Position numbers and translations under genes: made by a program | Assembly (NCBI GenBank): GCA_030123805.1 | Contig: JASJXV010000003.1 | Coordinates: 1 to 60,175, forward strand | Origin: Gammaproteobacteria bacterium | GTDB lineage: Bacteria; Pseudomonadota; Gammaproteobacteria; Pseudomonadales; Azotimanducaceae | Length of the DNA stretch: 60,175 bases | Direction: 5' to 3' | Shown: piece by piece, positions 24,541 to 32,922 of the stretch | Layout of the letters: every line of letters starts with the position of its first letter | How positions within the stretch are numbered: the stretch's first letter is position 1 | Notes under the pieces: model-generated | Database searches by the model: none | Seen by the model: the letters and a program-made list of their open reading frames with translations, nothing else | What the model was told of the DNA's origin: nothing

Positions 24541-25917
24541 CTATCTGGTCAACAAACTGGCTCTTTCCACAGGGGCATCGCTTTCCAGAAATTGGTTGAG
24601 ATCATAGATATCTTGAGGGCTCAGTGATCCTGCCAATTGTTTCAATGCCAGCGTATCCTTGATGTACTTGTATCGAGCACTGGCATAGCGAAATTGTGCT
24701 TCGTATAGTCTTTGTTGGACAAGCAGTACATCAACTATGTTTCTGGTCCCCACTTCATAACCTGTTTGAGTCGCTTCCAAAGCACTTTGACTGGATTTAA
24801 TGCCTTTCAGTCTTGCCCCGACCCGGCCCACATCTGTATTGATTGCGGTGAAAAGGATTCGTGTATTCTCTATCACTGTTTTCCGGGTCAGATCAAGATT
24901 TTTTTGGGCCTCCTCCAATCCGTATGCGGCTTGCCGAACCCGTGAACTGATTCCACCGCCCTGATAAATCGGAATATTCACTCGGATTGCTGCGGATCTA
25001 GTGTCCTGCTTGGCGCCGAAAAAGTCCCCGCCTCCGGTGACACTATCCGTATAGGTGATGTTGGCATCAACTGAAGGATAACGGATTGCTTTCGCTGCCT
25101 TTAATTCTTTTTCTGCCGCCTTCAGGGCTTCGCGAGTAGCCTGCAGTTGATAATTTTGTACCAGCGCTGCTTTCACCCAGGCTTCTTCATCGTTAGGTTC
25201 AGGAGCTGCAACGGGAAATTGACTGCTGAGACCGGCGACAGCGTTGAATGATTGCCCCGTCAGTCGCAGCAGGGTTTCAAAGGAAATTCGCTGTGCCCCT
25301 TCTGCCTCAATCACGTTGACAGTAGATGTGTCATAGGCCGCGGCGGATTCGAGCACATCTGTAATGGCTACCAGTCCCACATTGAAGCGTTGCTGAACCT
25401 GTTCCAATTGCCTTTGTACGGCGTCTCTTTCTGCACTGGAGGCATCGAGCAGATCTTCTGCTTCCAGAATAGTAAAATAACTGTCTGCAACTCGAAGTAT
25501 TTGATCCTGCTGTTGCGCTGCAAATGTTGCCTTTGCCTGGGCTGCTATGTATTTCGCTTGCTGGAACTGATACCAGCGATCCAGTTGAAACACAGGCTGG
25601 GTGATAGTCGCCTGAAAACCATGTGAATTGAAGTTTGTAATAACATCGGGTTGAGGAGGTATACCCAGTAGACGGGGTATAGGCACTCGACGGCGGTTGT
25701 CAGAAGTGCTCGCACCCAAGGTTACCAGGGGTAAGAGCGCTGCACGTGCCTGGATAACAGTTTCTTTTATTCCCATGTAGCTGGCTTCGGCAATAGCGAG
25801 CAGTGGATCATTTTTGACTGCAAGATTGTAGATTTCAGTCAAGTCTGCGGCGAATAACTGGCTGGAAAATGTAACTGTCAGCAAGAGCACGCTCAGATAT
25901 TTGGCATTAAGTCTCAT
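24541..25917 (-). CDS. TolC-family outer-membrane efflux protein
   Basis: 458 residues. The signal peptide (YLSVLLLTVTFSSQLFAA) is cleaved before ADLTEIYNLAVKNDPLL, the classic TolC start. Two outer-membrane-factor repeats follow, with the paired helical motifs QRFNVGLVAITDVLESAAAYD and TGYEVGTRNIVDVLLVQQRLYEA. The family channel works with an inner-membrane pump and adaptor, none of which is nearby, so it may serve several pumps as E. coli TolC does. The ATG follows GAGGAAGCAAA. The 351 bases between it and the amidase hold no gene that I can see. Confidence 0.93.
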   Translation of the reverse strand: MRLNAKYLSVLLLTVTFSSQLFAADLTEIYNLAVKNDPLLAIAEASYMGIKETVIQARAALLPLVTLGASTSDNRRRVPIPRLLGIPPQPDVITNFNSHGFQATITQPVFQLDRWYQFQQAKYIAAQAKATFAAQQQDQILRVADSYFTILEAEDLLDASSAERDAVQRQLEQVQQRFNVGLVAITDVLESAAAYDTSTVNVIEAEGAQRISFETLLRLTGQSFNAVAGLSSQFPVAAPEPNDEEAWVKAALVQNYQLQATREALKAAEKELKAAKAIRYPSVDANITYTDSVTGGGDFFGAKQDTRSAAIRVNIPIYQGGGISSRVRQAAYGLEEAQKNLDLTRKTVIENTRILFTAINTDVGRVGARLKGIKSSQSALEATQTGYEVGTRNIVDVLLVQQRLYEAQFRYASARYKYIKDTLALKQLAGSLSPQDIYDLNQFLESDAPVERASLLTR

Positions 25918-26268
25918 TTTGCTTCCTCAAATACATACGGGTCCCTATCGAAAGGACCCAGAATAAGGGTTTACCCCCGTTTGGGCCAGCATGATTCGGC
26001 AGACAGGATCTGTAACGCGACAAAACCCTTGATGCAAGCCCAAGTGAGTGTCCCGGTTTTTCTGATTGTGTGGGACTTTTACTGCTGAATAATTCGTGCC
26101 CTTTTTGATTAGTCGCATATTGCAGCAGTATGGTATGAACGGAGTTTAGCATTTTTAAACAAAGAATTGCTTTATTACCGGTCCGATCACAGCACCCGTC
26201 CTGACCAGGTTCAGACCATGTTCGCCCGTTTTCGGACGCCCCGGTTGCACTGTTTCCCGATTGCGAGC
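25918..26268. other. 351-base intergenic region, nothing recognised
   Basis: It lies upstream of the tolC-like gene and downstream of the amidase (both minus strand). Open frames here are short and show no protein family. An AACCTGGTCAGG sequence around 26200-26211 on the minus strand resembles part of SRP RNA, but the surrounding conserved loop is absent. It presumably contains the tolC-like promoter. Confidence 0.5.
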
Positions 26269-27651
26269 CTAATCCGGTCCAGGAAATTCACCGCATTGTT
26301 TTTCCAGCCAGTGGGCTACTGCAAGGGCAATGTCTTCCCTGAATGGCGACGAGATTACTTGTGTGCCGATGGGTAAACCGCTCCGGGATGTACCTGTTCG
26401 AACCACCGCGCCCGGCCATCCGGTGAGGTTGAATGCGCTGGTGTAAGTATAACCGGACAGATCTTCAGTGGTATTGTGCGGTACTGCGATATCGGCATTA
26501 ACCGGACAGATCAGAACATCGTGACTAACAAAATACTCAAGCATTGAACTCTGATAGTTGTGCCAGAGAGAAATCAGTTGAGCAAAATCACGATTGTTGA
26601 TACTTGAAGCTTGCTGAGCAGTCAAATAGTTTTGAATATATGGCGTGACCTCTTCGGTTCTACTGTCATCCAGCAAATTCTCTAGCATAAGTCCACCATC
26701 TGCTGTAAACAGGCGGGTGGTAATAAAGTCAGCCATTTCAATACCGGTCGGCCGAACTTCCTGTGGACTCCAGCCATGATCTCTGAACAGATTGATAACC
26801 TGATTGAGATTATCGGCAATTTCAACTGAGGGGGTTCTAATGCCGTTGTCAGAGTGAAATCCGATTCTGAGGCTTTTCAGATCCAGGTCCCGATAATCCT
26901 TTAATTCACACGCTACCGTTGTCTGATCCATCAGATCCGGCCCGGAAATGATGGGCAGCAGATAAGCCAGATCATCAACAAACCGTCCCATGGGACCCAC
27001 CTGTGTCAGGGGCGCCAGAAGACCTGATGTGGGTAGAGCGTTGCCTGTACAGGGTACTCTGCCGGTGGTAGGTTTGATCCCGCAAACACCCGAAAAGTGT
27101 GCCGGTAATCGAATACTGCCGCCGGTATCGGTGCCAATGTCAAAAGGTATGGCATTACAAGCCAGCAGTGCTGCAGCGCCGCCACTGCTTCCGCCCGTTG
27201 TTCGTGTTACATCATAGGGGTTGCAGGTTCTGCCATAGACCAGATTGTCTGTTTCAAAAAAGAGCGTGAACTCAGGCGTATTGGTTTTCCCCAATAAAAT
27301 ACCACCGGCATCCCTGAGGCGAGCAACACTGCTTGCATCTGCACCCGGTCGGAAGTCAGCCCTTCCCTTTGTACCCCATGTAGTGATTGCATCTTTTGTA
27401 TCGAGACTATCCTTGATGGTGAAAGGGACGCCGTGAAGTGGTCCCTTGATATTGCCCTTTTTCAGTTCAATGTCGGCGTTTCGGGCATGTTTGAGTGCCG
27501 CTTCGGCGGTCGAATAAATCAATGCATTGATGCGCGGGTTGGTTTTTTCGATGCGATCCAGAAATGCCCTGACCATTTCTTTAGATGTGATCTGTCCATT
27601 TCTGATAGCCTCCGCCAGATTGCGGACGGGTTGATCCAGCAATTCATCCAT
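26269..27651 (-). CDS. amidase (amidase signature family)
   Basis: 460 residues with the Ser-Ser-Lys catalytic set: Lys in GVPFTIKDS (near residue 79), the first Ser in TTGGSSGGAAALLA (about 155) and the nucleophile in DTGGSIRLPAHFSGVCGIKPT (about 179). These enzymes hydrolyse carboxylic amides in the cytosol; the substrate is unknown. GatA is unlikely because gatB and gatC are absent. The gene lies three bases downstream of the VOC-protein stop and is probably co-transcribed with it, which suggests a catabolic pair. Confidence 0.9.
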   Translation of the reverse strand: MDELLDQPVRNLAEAIRNGQITSKEMVRAFLDRIEKTNPRINALIYSTAEAALKHARNADIELKKGNIKGPLHGVPFTIKDSLDTKDAITTWGTKGRADFRPGADASSVARLRDAGGILLGKTNTPEFTLFFETDNLVYGRTCNPYDVTRTTGGSSGGAAALLACNAIPFDIGTDTGGSIRLPAHFSGVCGIKPTTGRVPCTGNALPTSGLLAPLTQVGPMGRFVDDLAYLLPIISGPDLMDQTTVACELKDYRDLDLKSLRIGFHSDNGIRTPSVEIADNLNQVINLFRDHGWSPQEVRPTGIEMADFITTRLFTADGGLMLENLLDDSRTEEVTPYIQNYLTAQQASSINNRDFAQLISLWHNYQSSMLEYFVSHDVLICPVNADIAVPHNTTEDLSGYTYTSAFNLTGWPGAVVRTGTSRSGLPIGTQVISSPFREDIALAVAHWLEKQCGEFPGPD

Positions 27652-27654
27652 GTT

Positions 27655-28521
27655 CTAGTCCTTGCTGAATGATGCTAATGCTTCAATCCGATCAGGACTC
27701 CCTGACCAGGACCAGGCAAATGTTGAGCGACTTACGCCCAGCATTACACCCCCCAATGCCTTTGGATGAATAAACAAGCCATCCAGGTGACCTTCCCTGG
27801 CGCCTGTCCAGTCGTTGGGTGCCAATTCTTCCAGTCGACTACGCAGCAGGGGAAGATTGTCGCATTCACCGTAACACATATAGAGGGATGGGCCGAACCT
27901 GGCAAAAAAACGACCCATGGTTTTATCAAGGTCATACGGGTTGATAATCTCAATACGATCCAGTTCATCGGGGTTGACTAGCGTCAGGCAGCCTTGATAA
28001 CCGTAGTTGTCAGATTTAATAGGTACGAAATGTTCTGCGTTTAGGCCGAAAACCTGGGCAAAGGTGTTGGCGGCATCCTGCTCTTCAGCAGTCAGATGAG
28101 TAACCTCGTAGAGATTCTGCATCAATCCCTGGCGATGCCTCGATTTATCCTGAGAAACTACCAACCTCAGCCCTGCAATTGCCAGATCGTTTTCATCCAT
28201 AAAGATCTGGTCACCCTCTGATTTGAAACCTGTATGCTGGTCTGCGAGCTTAATTCTTAGTTTATCGAGCTCCTGCGTGGCAAAGCCTACAGCGAAAGGC
28301 CCGCCGAGATTGGCTCGCAGGTGTGCCTGGACCCTTCCCTCACCATCCGGCGAGAGGACTTCCACCTGGCAGTCGCCGACATCAAGTGTAATACGGTTAG
28401 CTGCTAATGCAGTGATTTTGTCTCTACTAACTTCCCTGGCATCCAGTAACTGAACCCACTTGCCTGCTACCATATCAGGTTCGTTAGTGCTGACTTGAAC
28501 TCGATCCACTCTGGTTAACAT
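27655..28521 (-). CDS. VOC/glyoxalase-like protein, two-domain
   Basis: About 288 residues. The N-terminal half starts with LTRVDRVQVSTNEPDMVAGKWVQLL, a typical opening strand and helix of a vicinal-oxygen-chelate module, and a second similar module follows (NLYEVTHLTAEEQDAANTFAQVFGL). Metal ligands are not clear, so an enzymatic role cannot be assured. The start chosen is the ATG at 28521, which has AGAGGGGAG just upstream; the frame also runs to a TTG at 28539. It lies 38 bases after ileS and three bases before the amidase. Confidence 0.7.
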   Translation of the reverse strand: MLTRVDRVQVSTNEPDMVAGKWVQLLDAREVSRDKITALAANRITLDVGDCQVEVLSPDGEGRVQAHLRANLGGPFAVGFATQELDKLRIKLADQHTGFKSEGDQIFMDENDLAIAGLRLVVSQDKSRHRQGLMQNLYEVTHLTAEEQDAANTFAQVFGLNAEHFVPIKSDNYGYQGCLTLVNPDELDRIEIINPYDLDKTMGRFFARFGPSLYMCYGECDNLPLLRSRLEELAPNDWTGAREGHLDGLFIHPKALGGVMLGVSRSTFAWSWSGSPDRIEALASFSKD

Positions 28522-28559
28522 TGTTCTCCCCTCTGTCAATGGTTGTTACACTTGATTTG

Positions 28560-31500
28560 TTAAGCTTTTTTTATTTCCAGGCACAAATCAAAATCATCAA
28601 TTTTGAAATTGAACGCTTGTTTGCGAACCTGGCCCCTTGAGAAAACGTTAGACAAAGTTTCATGTTGGATGTAGGTCAAGTGAGTTTCGATAGCCTTGCA
28701 TAGTTCTTCAGAACCGTCATAGGCAACGGTGATGCGATCGGTGACGTTGAAATTTATCTCTTTTCGAGTTTTCTGGACGCGGTTCACCACCTCTCTAGCC
28801 AGGCCCTCATCGATTAGATCCTGATTTAATTCACAGTCCAGATCAATGGATATGAATCTGTTTGACAAGGTCTGGGTTCCTTCCTTGGCTTCTCTGAAGA
28901 CCAGAATGTCGCCGCTGGAGAACACTTCTCCTTTCAGCTCGATAGAACCGGATTCCGCAAGTTGATTTAGCTGACTGTGTTCCAGATGTTCGATTAGTTC
29001 TTTGAATGCTCGAAATTCCTTACCCAATCGTTTGCCCAATACCGGTGAATTTGGTTTAGCATAGAACTTGATGTAGTCATCCTCTGCGGTTGAGTAGTCC
29101 ACATGCTTAACATTCAGCTCTGACTTGATATAGTCTTCCAGTAAGGCAATTTCATCCAACAACGCTCTATCCGCATGGATGATTGTCAATCTTGTCAGGG
29201 GGATCTTGGTTTTGATCTTTTCCTGATTTCTCTTCTGCCTGCCCAGTAAGATGATATTCTGCATCCTTTCAACGGCTTGCTCCAGAAGCGGATCAACCCG
29301 CTCAGTGTGTGCCTCTGGATAACTGCAGAGATGTACTGACTCGGGAAGATCCCTCTGTCCAAGCGATTTCAGTTGCAGATAGATGTATTCAGACAGGAAG
29401 GGTGCGAAGGGTGCCATGCTCAGACTCAATTCATAGATCGCCGTGTGTAACGTCTCATAAGCGGCGCGTTTGTCATCGGTCATCTGATCGGTCCAGAATC
29501 TGGCACGGTTAAGGCGTATGTACCAGTTGGTCAGATCTTCAATGAATGCAAATAGAGCAGGTACAACATTGTAGAGTCTGTAGTGCTCCATCTCTTCCGC
29601 TACATTCGCCTTCAGGGTTTGCAGTCGTGACAGAATCCAGCGGTCCACAATATTGTCGGAGGTGGCATTATCGGCGTCCACGGAGGGACCCCAGCCGTCG
29701 ATCTCTGCATAGGTCTTTAGAAACTTGAAGGCGTTAAGCCAGGGTAATAGCGCCCTTCGAACCATATCCTTGACCCCGGAGTCGGCGAACCGCTGTTCCT
29801 CAGCTTTTACCAGGCCTGAGTTGATCAGGTAAAGCCTTAACGCATCGGCGCCGTATTCCTCCATCAACTCATCCGGTGCGGTGTAGTTCTTGAGTCTTTT
29901 CGACATCTTTTTACCATCGGCCGCCATAACGATACCGTTGACCACGACGTTTTTAAAGGCTGGTTTATCAAACAGGCAAGCTCCCAGAACAATCAGGGTG
30001 TAAAACCAACCCCGGGTTTGATCCAGTCCTTCCGCAATAAATTCAGCAGGAAAGCCCTGCTGGAACAGGTCCGCATTCTCAAACGGATAGTGGAGTTGCG
30101 CGTAAGGCATGGATCCTGATTCGAACCAGCAATCCAGCACTTCCTCGATACGCCGGTAGGTTCCAGGTTCACCATCCACGGTAAAGGTCAGGTTGTCGAT
30201 GTTCTCGCGATGCAAGTCATCAACCATGACACCTGTGTATTGTTTCAACTCATCCCTTGAGCCAATGCAGATGCGATTATCGGTGGCATCGTTTATCCAG
30301 ATGGGTAACGGCGTTCCCCAGTAGCGGTTCCTTGATATGGCCCAGTCAATAGCACCTTCCAGCCAGTTTCCCATCCTGCCGTTCTTTATGTGATCCGGTA
30401 CCCAGTTAATCTGTTGGTTAATTTCGGTCAGCTTACTGCGCATTTGTTCCACTTTGACGTACCATGAAGGTATCGTGCGATAGATGATGGGGGTATCGGA
30501 TCGGTAGCAGAAAGGGTAGCTGTGAACGACGACATCATGATGATAGAGAGCACCCGTTTCTTTCAGGTGTTTGATAATGCCACGGTCGGCATCTTTGACG
30601 TGTTGACCCGCAAAATCAGATACTTCATCGGTAAAACAACCATCCATATCGATAGGACATGCCATTGCAGTGATACCGGCAGACTTGAGAATACGGAAAT
30701 CATCTTCACCAAATGCCGGTGCCTGGTGGACAATGCCGGTGCCACTTTCTGTTGAAACATAGTCATCGGTCAGGATCTGGAAAGCGCCTTCAACTTCCAG
30801 GCTGGCAAAGTATGGAAAAATCGGCTCATAGTGCTTCCCCTTCAGATCAGCACCCCTGAACTCCTCAATAACGTCCGTCAAATCATCCTGATGTAGCGCA
30901 TCCAGACGATCGCGTGCAACGACTATGTCAATTTGACGCTTCGTATCTCTCACCTTGACATAGTCAATGTCTGCACCAACACACAGAGCCAGGTTTGAGG
31001 GCAGAGTCCAGGGTGTTGTTGTCCATGCCGCCAGATAGGTGGCCTCATGTTTCAGTTTGAAGAGAATTGTAACGGCAGGATCCTGTACCTCCTGATAGTT
31101 ACTCGTCGCTTCAAAGTTTGACAGTACCGTGCCCAAAGCTGTAGAGAAGGGAACGACCTTTATACCCTGGTAGATAAGATCCTTTTCCCAGAGTTGTTTT
31201 ACCACCCACCAGACGGATTCCATATACCCGGGTTCCATGGTTTTATAATCGTGATCGAAATCGACCCAACGACCGATACGTGTGATGGTTTTTTCCCATT
31301 CTGCCGTATATCTTTGTACTATGCTGCGGCACTCATCGTTATAACCCTTGATACCCAGCTTAGCCACCGCCTCGTGAGAAGACATACCGAGGGCTTTGTC
31401 TATCTCATGTTCAATGGGCAGCCCATGACAATCCCAACCAAATCGACGCTGCACGTAATATCCTTTCATGGTGAAGTATCTGGGCACAGCGTCTTTTAAG

Positions 31501-31697
31501 ACGGAGCCAACCAGATGCCCGTGATGAGGTAATCCTGTAGCAAACGGGGGGCCATCATAGAAATTATAGGGCGTGCCGTTGCTTGTCTGTTGCAACGAGC
31601 GCTGAAAAATATCCTTCTCTTTCCAGAAGTCGATGATGTTGTGTTCTGATTCGACGAATGAAAAAGAATCGCTGCTTGTTTCGGCTTTATGCGCCAC
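28560..31697 (-). CDS. ileS: isoleucyl-tRNA synthetase, type 2 (eukaryote-like)
   Basis: About 1045 residues. The opening SEHNIIDFWKEKDIFQRSL, NFYDGPPFATGLPHHGHLVG (HIGH-type motif at residues 58-61) and YVQRRFGWDCHGLPIEHEID are characteristic of the longer IleRS2 form. The KMSKS loop is GKKMSKRLKNY around residue 600. The editing domain contains TTTPWTLPSNLALCV, and an anticodon-binding and C-terminal region follows. IleRS2 enzymes are generally insensitive to mupirocin (family knowledge). The GTG at 31697 is chosen because AAGGGGATC lies just before it; the TTG at 31718 falls in the terminator T-run of the leader. The gene is preceded by an Ile-rich leader and attenuator. Confidence 0.96.
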   Translation of the reverse strand: MAHKAETSSDSFSFVESEHNIIDFWKEKDIFQRSLQQTSNGTPYNFYDGPPFATGLPHHGHLVGSVLKDAVPRYFTMKGYYVQRRFGWDCHGLPIEHEIDKALGMSSHEAVAKLGIKGYNDECRSIVQRYTAEWEKTITRIGRWVDFDHDYKTMEPGYMESVWWVVKQLWEKDLIYQGIKVVPFSTALGTVLSNFEATSNYQEVQDPAVTILFKLKHEATYLAAWTTTPWTLPSNLALCVGADIDYVKVRDTKRQIDIVVARDRLDALHQDDLTDVIEEFRGADLKGKHYEPIFPYFASLEVEGAFQILTDDYVSTESGTGIVHQAPAFGEDDFRILKSAGITAMACPIDMDGCFTDEVSDFAGQHVKDADRGIIKHLKETGALYHHDVVVHSYPFCYRSDTPIIYRTIPSWYVKVEQMRSKLTEINQQINWVPDHIKNGRMGNWLEGAIDWAISRNRYWGTPLPIWINDATDNRICIGSRDELKQYTGVMVDDLHRENIDNLTFTVDGEPGTYRRIEEVLDCWFESGSMPYAQLHYPFENADLFQQGFPAEFIAEGLDQTRGWFYTLIVLGACLFDKPAFKNVVVNGIVMAADGKKMSKRLKNYTAPDELMEEYGADALRLYLINSGLVKAEEQRFADSGVKDMVRRALLPWLNAFKFLKTYAEIDGWGPSVDADNATSDNIVDRWILSRLQTLKANVAEEMEHYRLYNVVPALFAFIEDLTNWYIRLNRARFWTDQMTDDKRAAYETLHTAIYELSLSMAPFAPFLSEYIYLQLKSLGQRDLPESVHLCSYPEAHTERVDPLLEQAVERMQNIILLGRQKRNQEKIKTKIPLTRLTIIHADRALLDEIALLEDYIKSELNVKHVDYSTAEDDYIKFYAKPNSPVLGKRLGKEFRAFKELIEHLEHSQLNQLAESGSIELKGEVFSSGDILVFREAKEGTQTLSNRFISIDLDCELNQDLIDEGLAREVVNRVQKTRKEINFNVTDRITVAYDGSEELCKAIETHLTYIQHETLSNVFSRGQVRKQAFNFKIDDFDLCLEIKKA

Positions 31698-31716
31698 TGT
31701 TGATCCCCTTGGAAAC

Positions 31717-31745
31717 AAAAAACCCGCCTTGACGGTGGCGGGTTT
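31717..31745 (-). terminator. attenuator terminator ahead of ileS
   Basis: On the minus strand AAACCCGCC (31745-31737) pairs perfectly with GGCGGGTTT (31728-31720) around the 8-base loop ACCGTCAA. The 3' arm runs into six T residues (31722-31717). It ends 19 bases before the ileS GTG, so termination here would block ileS. The 5' arm can alternatively pair with a segment at the end of the leader ORF (31775-31783), giving a competing antiterminator of nine pairs including one G-U. Confidence 0.85.
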
Positions 31746-31772
31746 CGTTGCTTCTATGTAATGATTCGCGAG

Positions 31773-31838
31773 CTAACCCACCATCCTCCTTCGGATAATG
31801 CTAATTATAATTCCACGCGCAATGATAAGTCTTCGCAT
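31773..31838 (-). CDS. ileS leader peptide, isoleucine-rich (21 residues)
   Basis: Minus strand from ATG at 31836-31838 to TAG at 31773-31775. Isoleucine occupies residues 5, 6, 10, 11, 12, 14 and 15 (codons ATC, ATT, ATT, ATA, ATT, ATT, ATC), and six residues are arginine. Its last codons (ATG GTG GGT TAG) form the UGGUGGGUU segment that can pair with the 5' arm of the ileS terminator. A ribosome stalled at the Ile codons would leave this segment free to form the antiterminator. A ribosome reaching the stop codon would cover it and let the terminator form. No Shine-Dalgarno sequence is visible before the ATG. Confidence 0.8.
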   Translation of the reverse strand: MRRLIIARGIIISIIRRRMVG

Positions 31839-31846
31839 GGAACGAA

Positions 31847-31874
31847 AGGTTAAGGATTCACCGCTGATTGTCAA
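31847..31874 (-). promoter_or_regulatory. predicted promoter for the ileS leader transcript
   Basis: The minus strand has TTGACA (31874-31869), a perfect sigma-70 -35 box, and TAACCT (31852-31847) as a -10, separated by 16 bases. The start would be near 31839-31841, almost at the leader ATG, giving a leaderless or nearly leaderless reading frame. It lies in the gap after the prs stop at 31915. Transcripts from prs could also enter the leader. Confidence 0.5.
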
Positions 31875-31914
31875 GTAATGAAGTAAGATTCGACCTTGAT
31901 GGATGGCATCCTGT

Positions 31915-32922
31915 TCACTCCCGTTTTTCATGCACCCGTGTAACACTGCCTCTTGAATTGATCTTCTGGATAATGGTACCGATTAACGGTTCAATCGGAT
32001 AGCAGCGATACCAGCTTGGGGCATCGAGATGCTCAACAGTGGAGGTCCCAACGAGGTTGAAATTCCAACCCTCGCGTCTGGCAGACGATTCAACATCGCT
32101 CAGCCGCTGCCAGGCAGGATCCGACAGGACCGGATGTGCACAGGCAACAACGATATCCCTGGCACCATGGTCTTTTAGTTCTGCCACGGCCGCCACCACC
32201 GATCCGGCTGTATCGATAATATCGTCCACCAGCAAAATATCGCGGTCCCGAACTTCTCCTATAAGCGTAGCACGAGTCTCCAGATCGGGTTGTGAGTAGT
32301 CCCGTTCTTTTGAAAGCGCAGCAAGATCGGCTGACAGTTCTTCCGCATAACGCCTGGCTCTCTCCAGACCACCAACATCCGGGGCCACGACTACATCAGC
32401 GGTGAATCCCTGTTGTATAAGCCACTGCGCCAGGTGGCGAGTGAGAAATACGTTCTCCAGATGGGCCAGAGAAGGATTAAACATCCCGGCAATGGCATCG
32501 TTGTGAATCTCAACGGTCATCACTCGATCCACCCCGGCACTTTGCAACATTCTTGCGAAGAGACCAGCACTAATGCCTTCTCGAGTTCGGCCCTTGCGTT
32601 TGTCTTGACGTGCGCCCGGGAAATAAGGCAAAACGGCGGTAATGTATTGAGCATCCGATAGTGCAGCTGCTTCCACCGCATGGAGCAACATAATAAATCT
32701 GTCGTAAATCGAATGGTCGTCCATCTTGCCAACGACAGACTGAATAATATAAATATCATGTCCGCGAACGTTGGCATTGATCACTGTTTTACCCTCGCCG
32801 CAGGCAAACCAGGTTTCGGTGCTCGGTACGAGTGACTGGTCAATCTCGGCAGCGACTTTGTTTGCAAAGTCTTTGCCTGAGGAACAGGCAATTAATCCGA
32901 TGGGTGCTCTGGGAGTGGTCAT
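31915..32922 (-). CDS. ribose-phosphate pyrophosphokinase (PRPP synthetase-like)
   Basis: 335 residues. The PRPP-loop motif ILLVDDIIDTAGSVVAAV is near residues 218-235, and the ATP/metal region PYFPGARQDKRKGRTREGISAGLFARML has the P-Y-x-R-Q-D-x-K pattern near 100-125. VDRVMTVEIHNDAIAGMF corresponds to the conserved metal-binding segment, with EIHND where classical Prs has DLHAD. It is therefore a divergent relative rather than a textbook Prs, and may be a second paralogue. It makes PRPP from ribose 5-phosphate and ATP. Its ATG overlaps the purN stop by four bases, and the ileS leader follows about 77 bases downstream. Confidence 0.88.
   Translation of the reverse strand: MTTPRAPIGLIACSSGKDFANKVAAEIDQSLVPSTETWFACGEGKTVINANVRGHDIYIIQSVVGKMDDHSIYDRFIMLLHAVEAAALSDAQYITAVLPYFPGARQDKRKGRTREGISAGLFARMLQSAGVDRVMTVEIHNDAIAGMFNPSLAHLENVFLTRHLAQWLIQQGFTADVVVAPDVGGLERARRYAEELSADLAALSKERDYSQPDLETRATLIGEVRDRDILLVDDIIDTAGSVVAAVAELKDHGARDIVVACAHPVLSDPAWQRLSDVESSARREGWNFNLVGTSTVEHLDAPSWYRCYPIEPLIGTIIQKINSRGSVTRVHEKRE

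Noticed and set aside
26195-26240. AACCTGGTCAGG on the minus strand, resembling part of SRP (4.5S) RNA.
   Set aside because: The GGAAGGAAGCAGC loop and the closing stem that define the RNA are absent.
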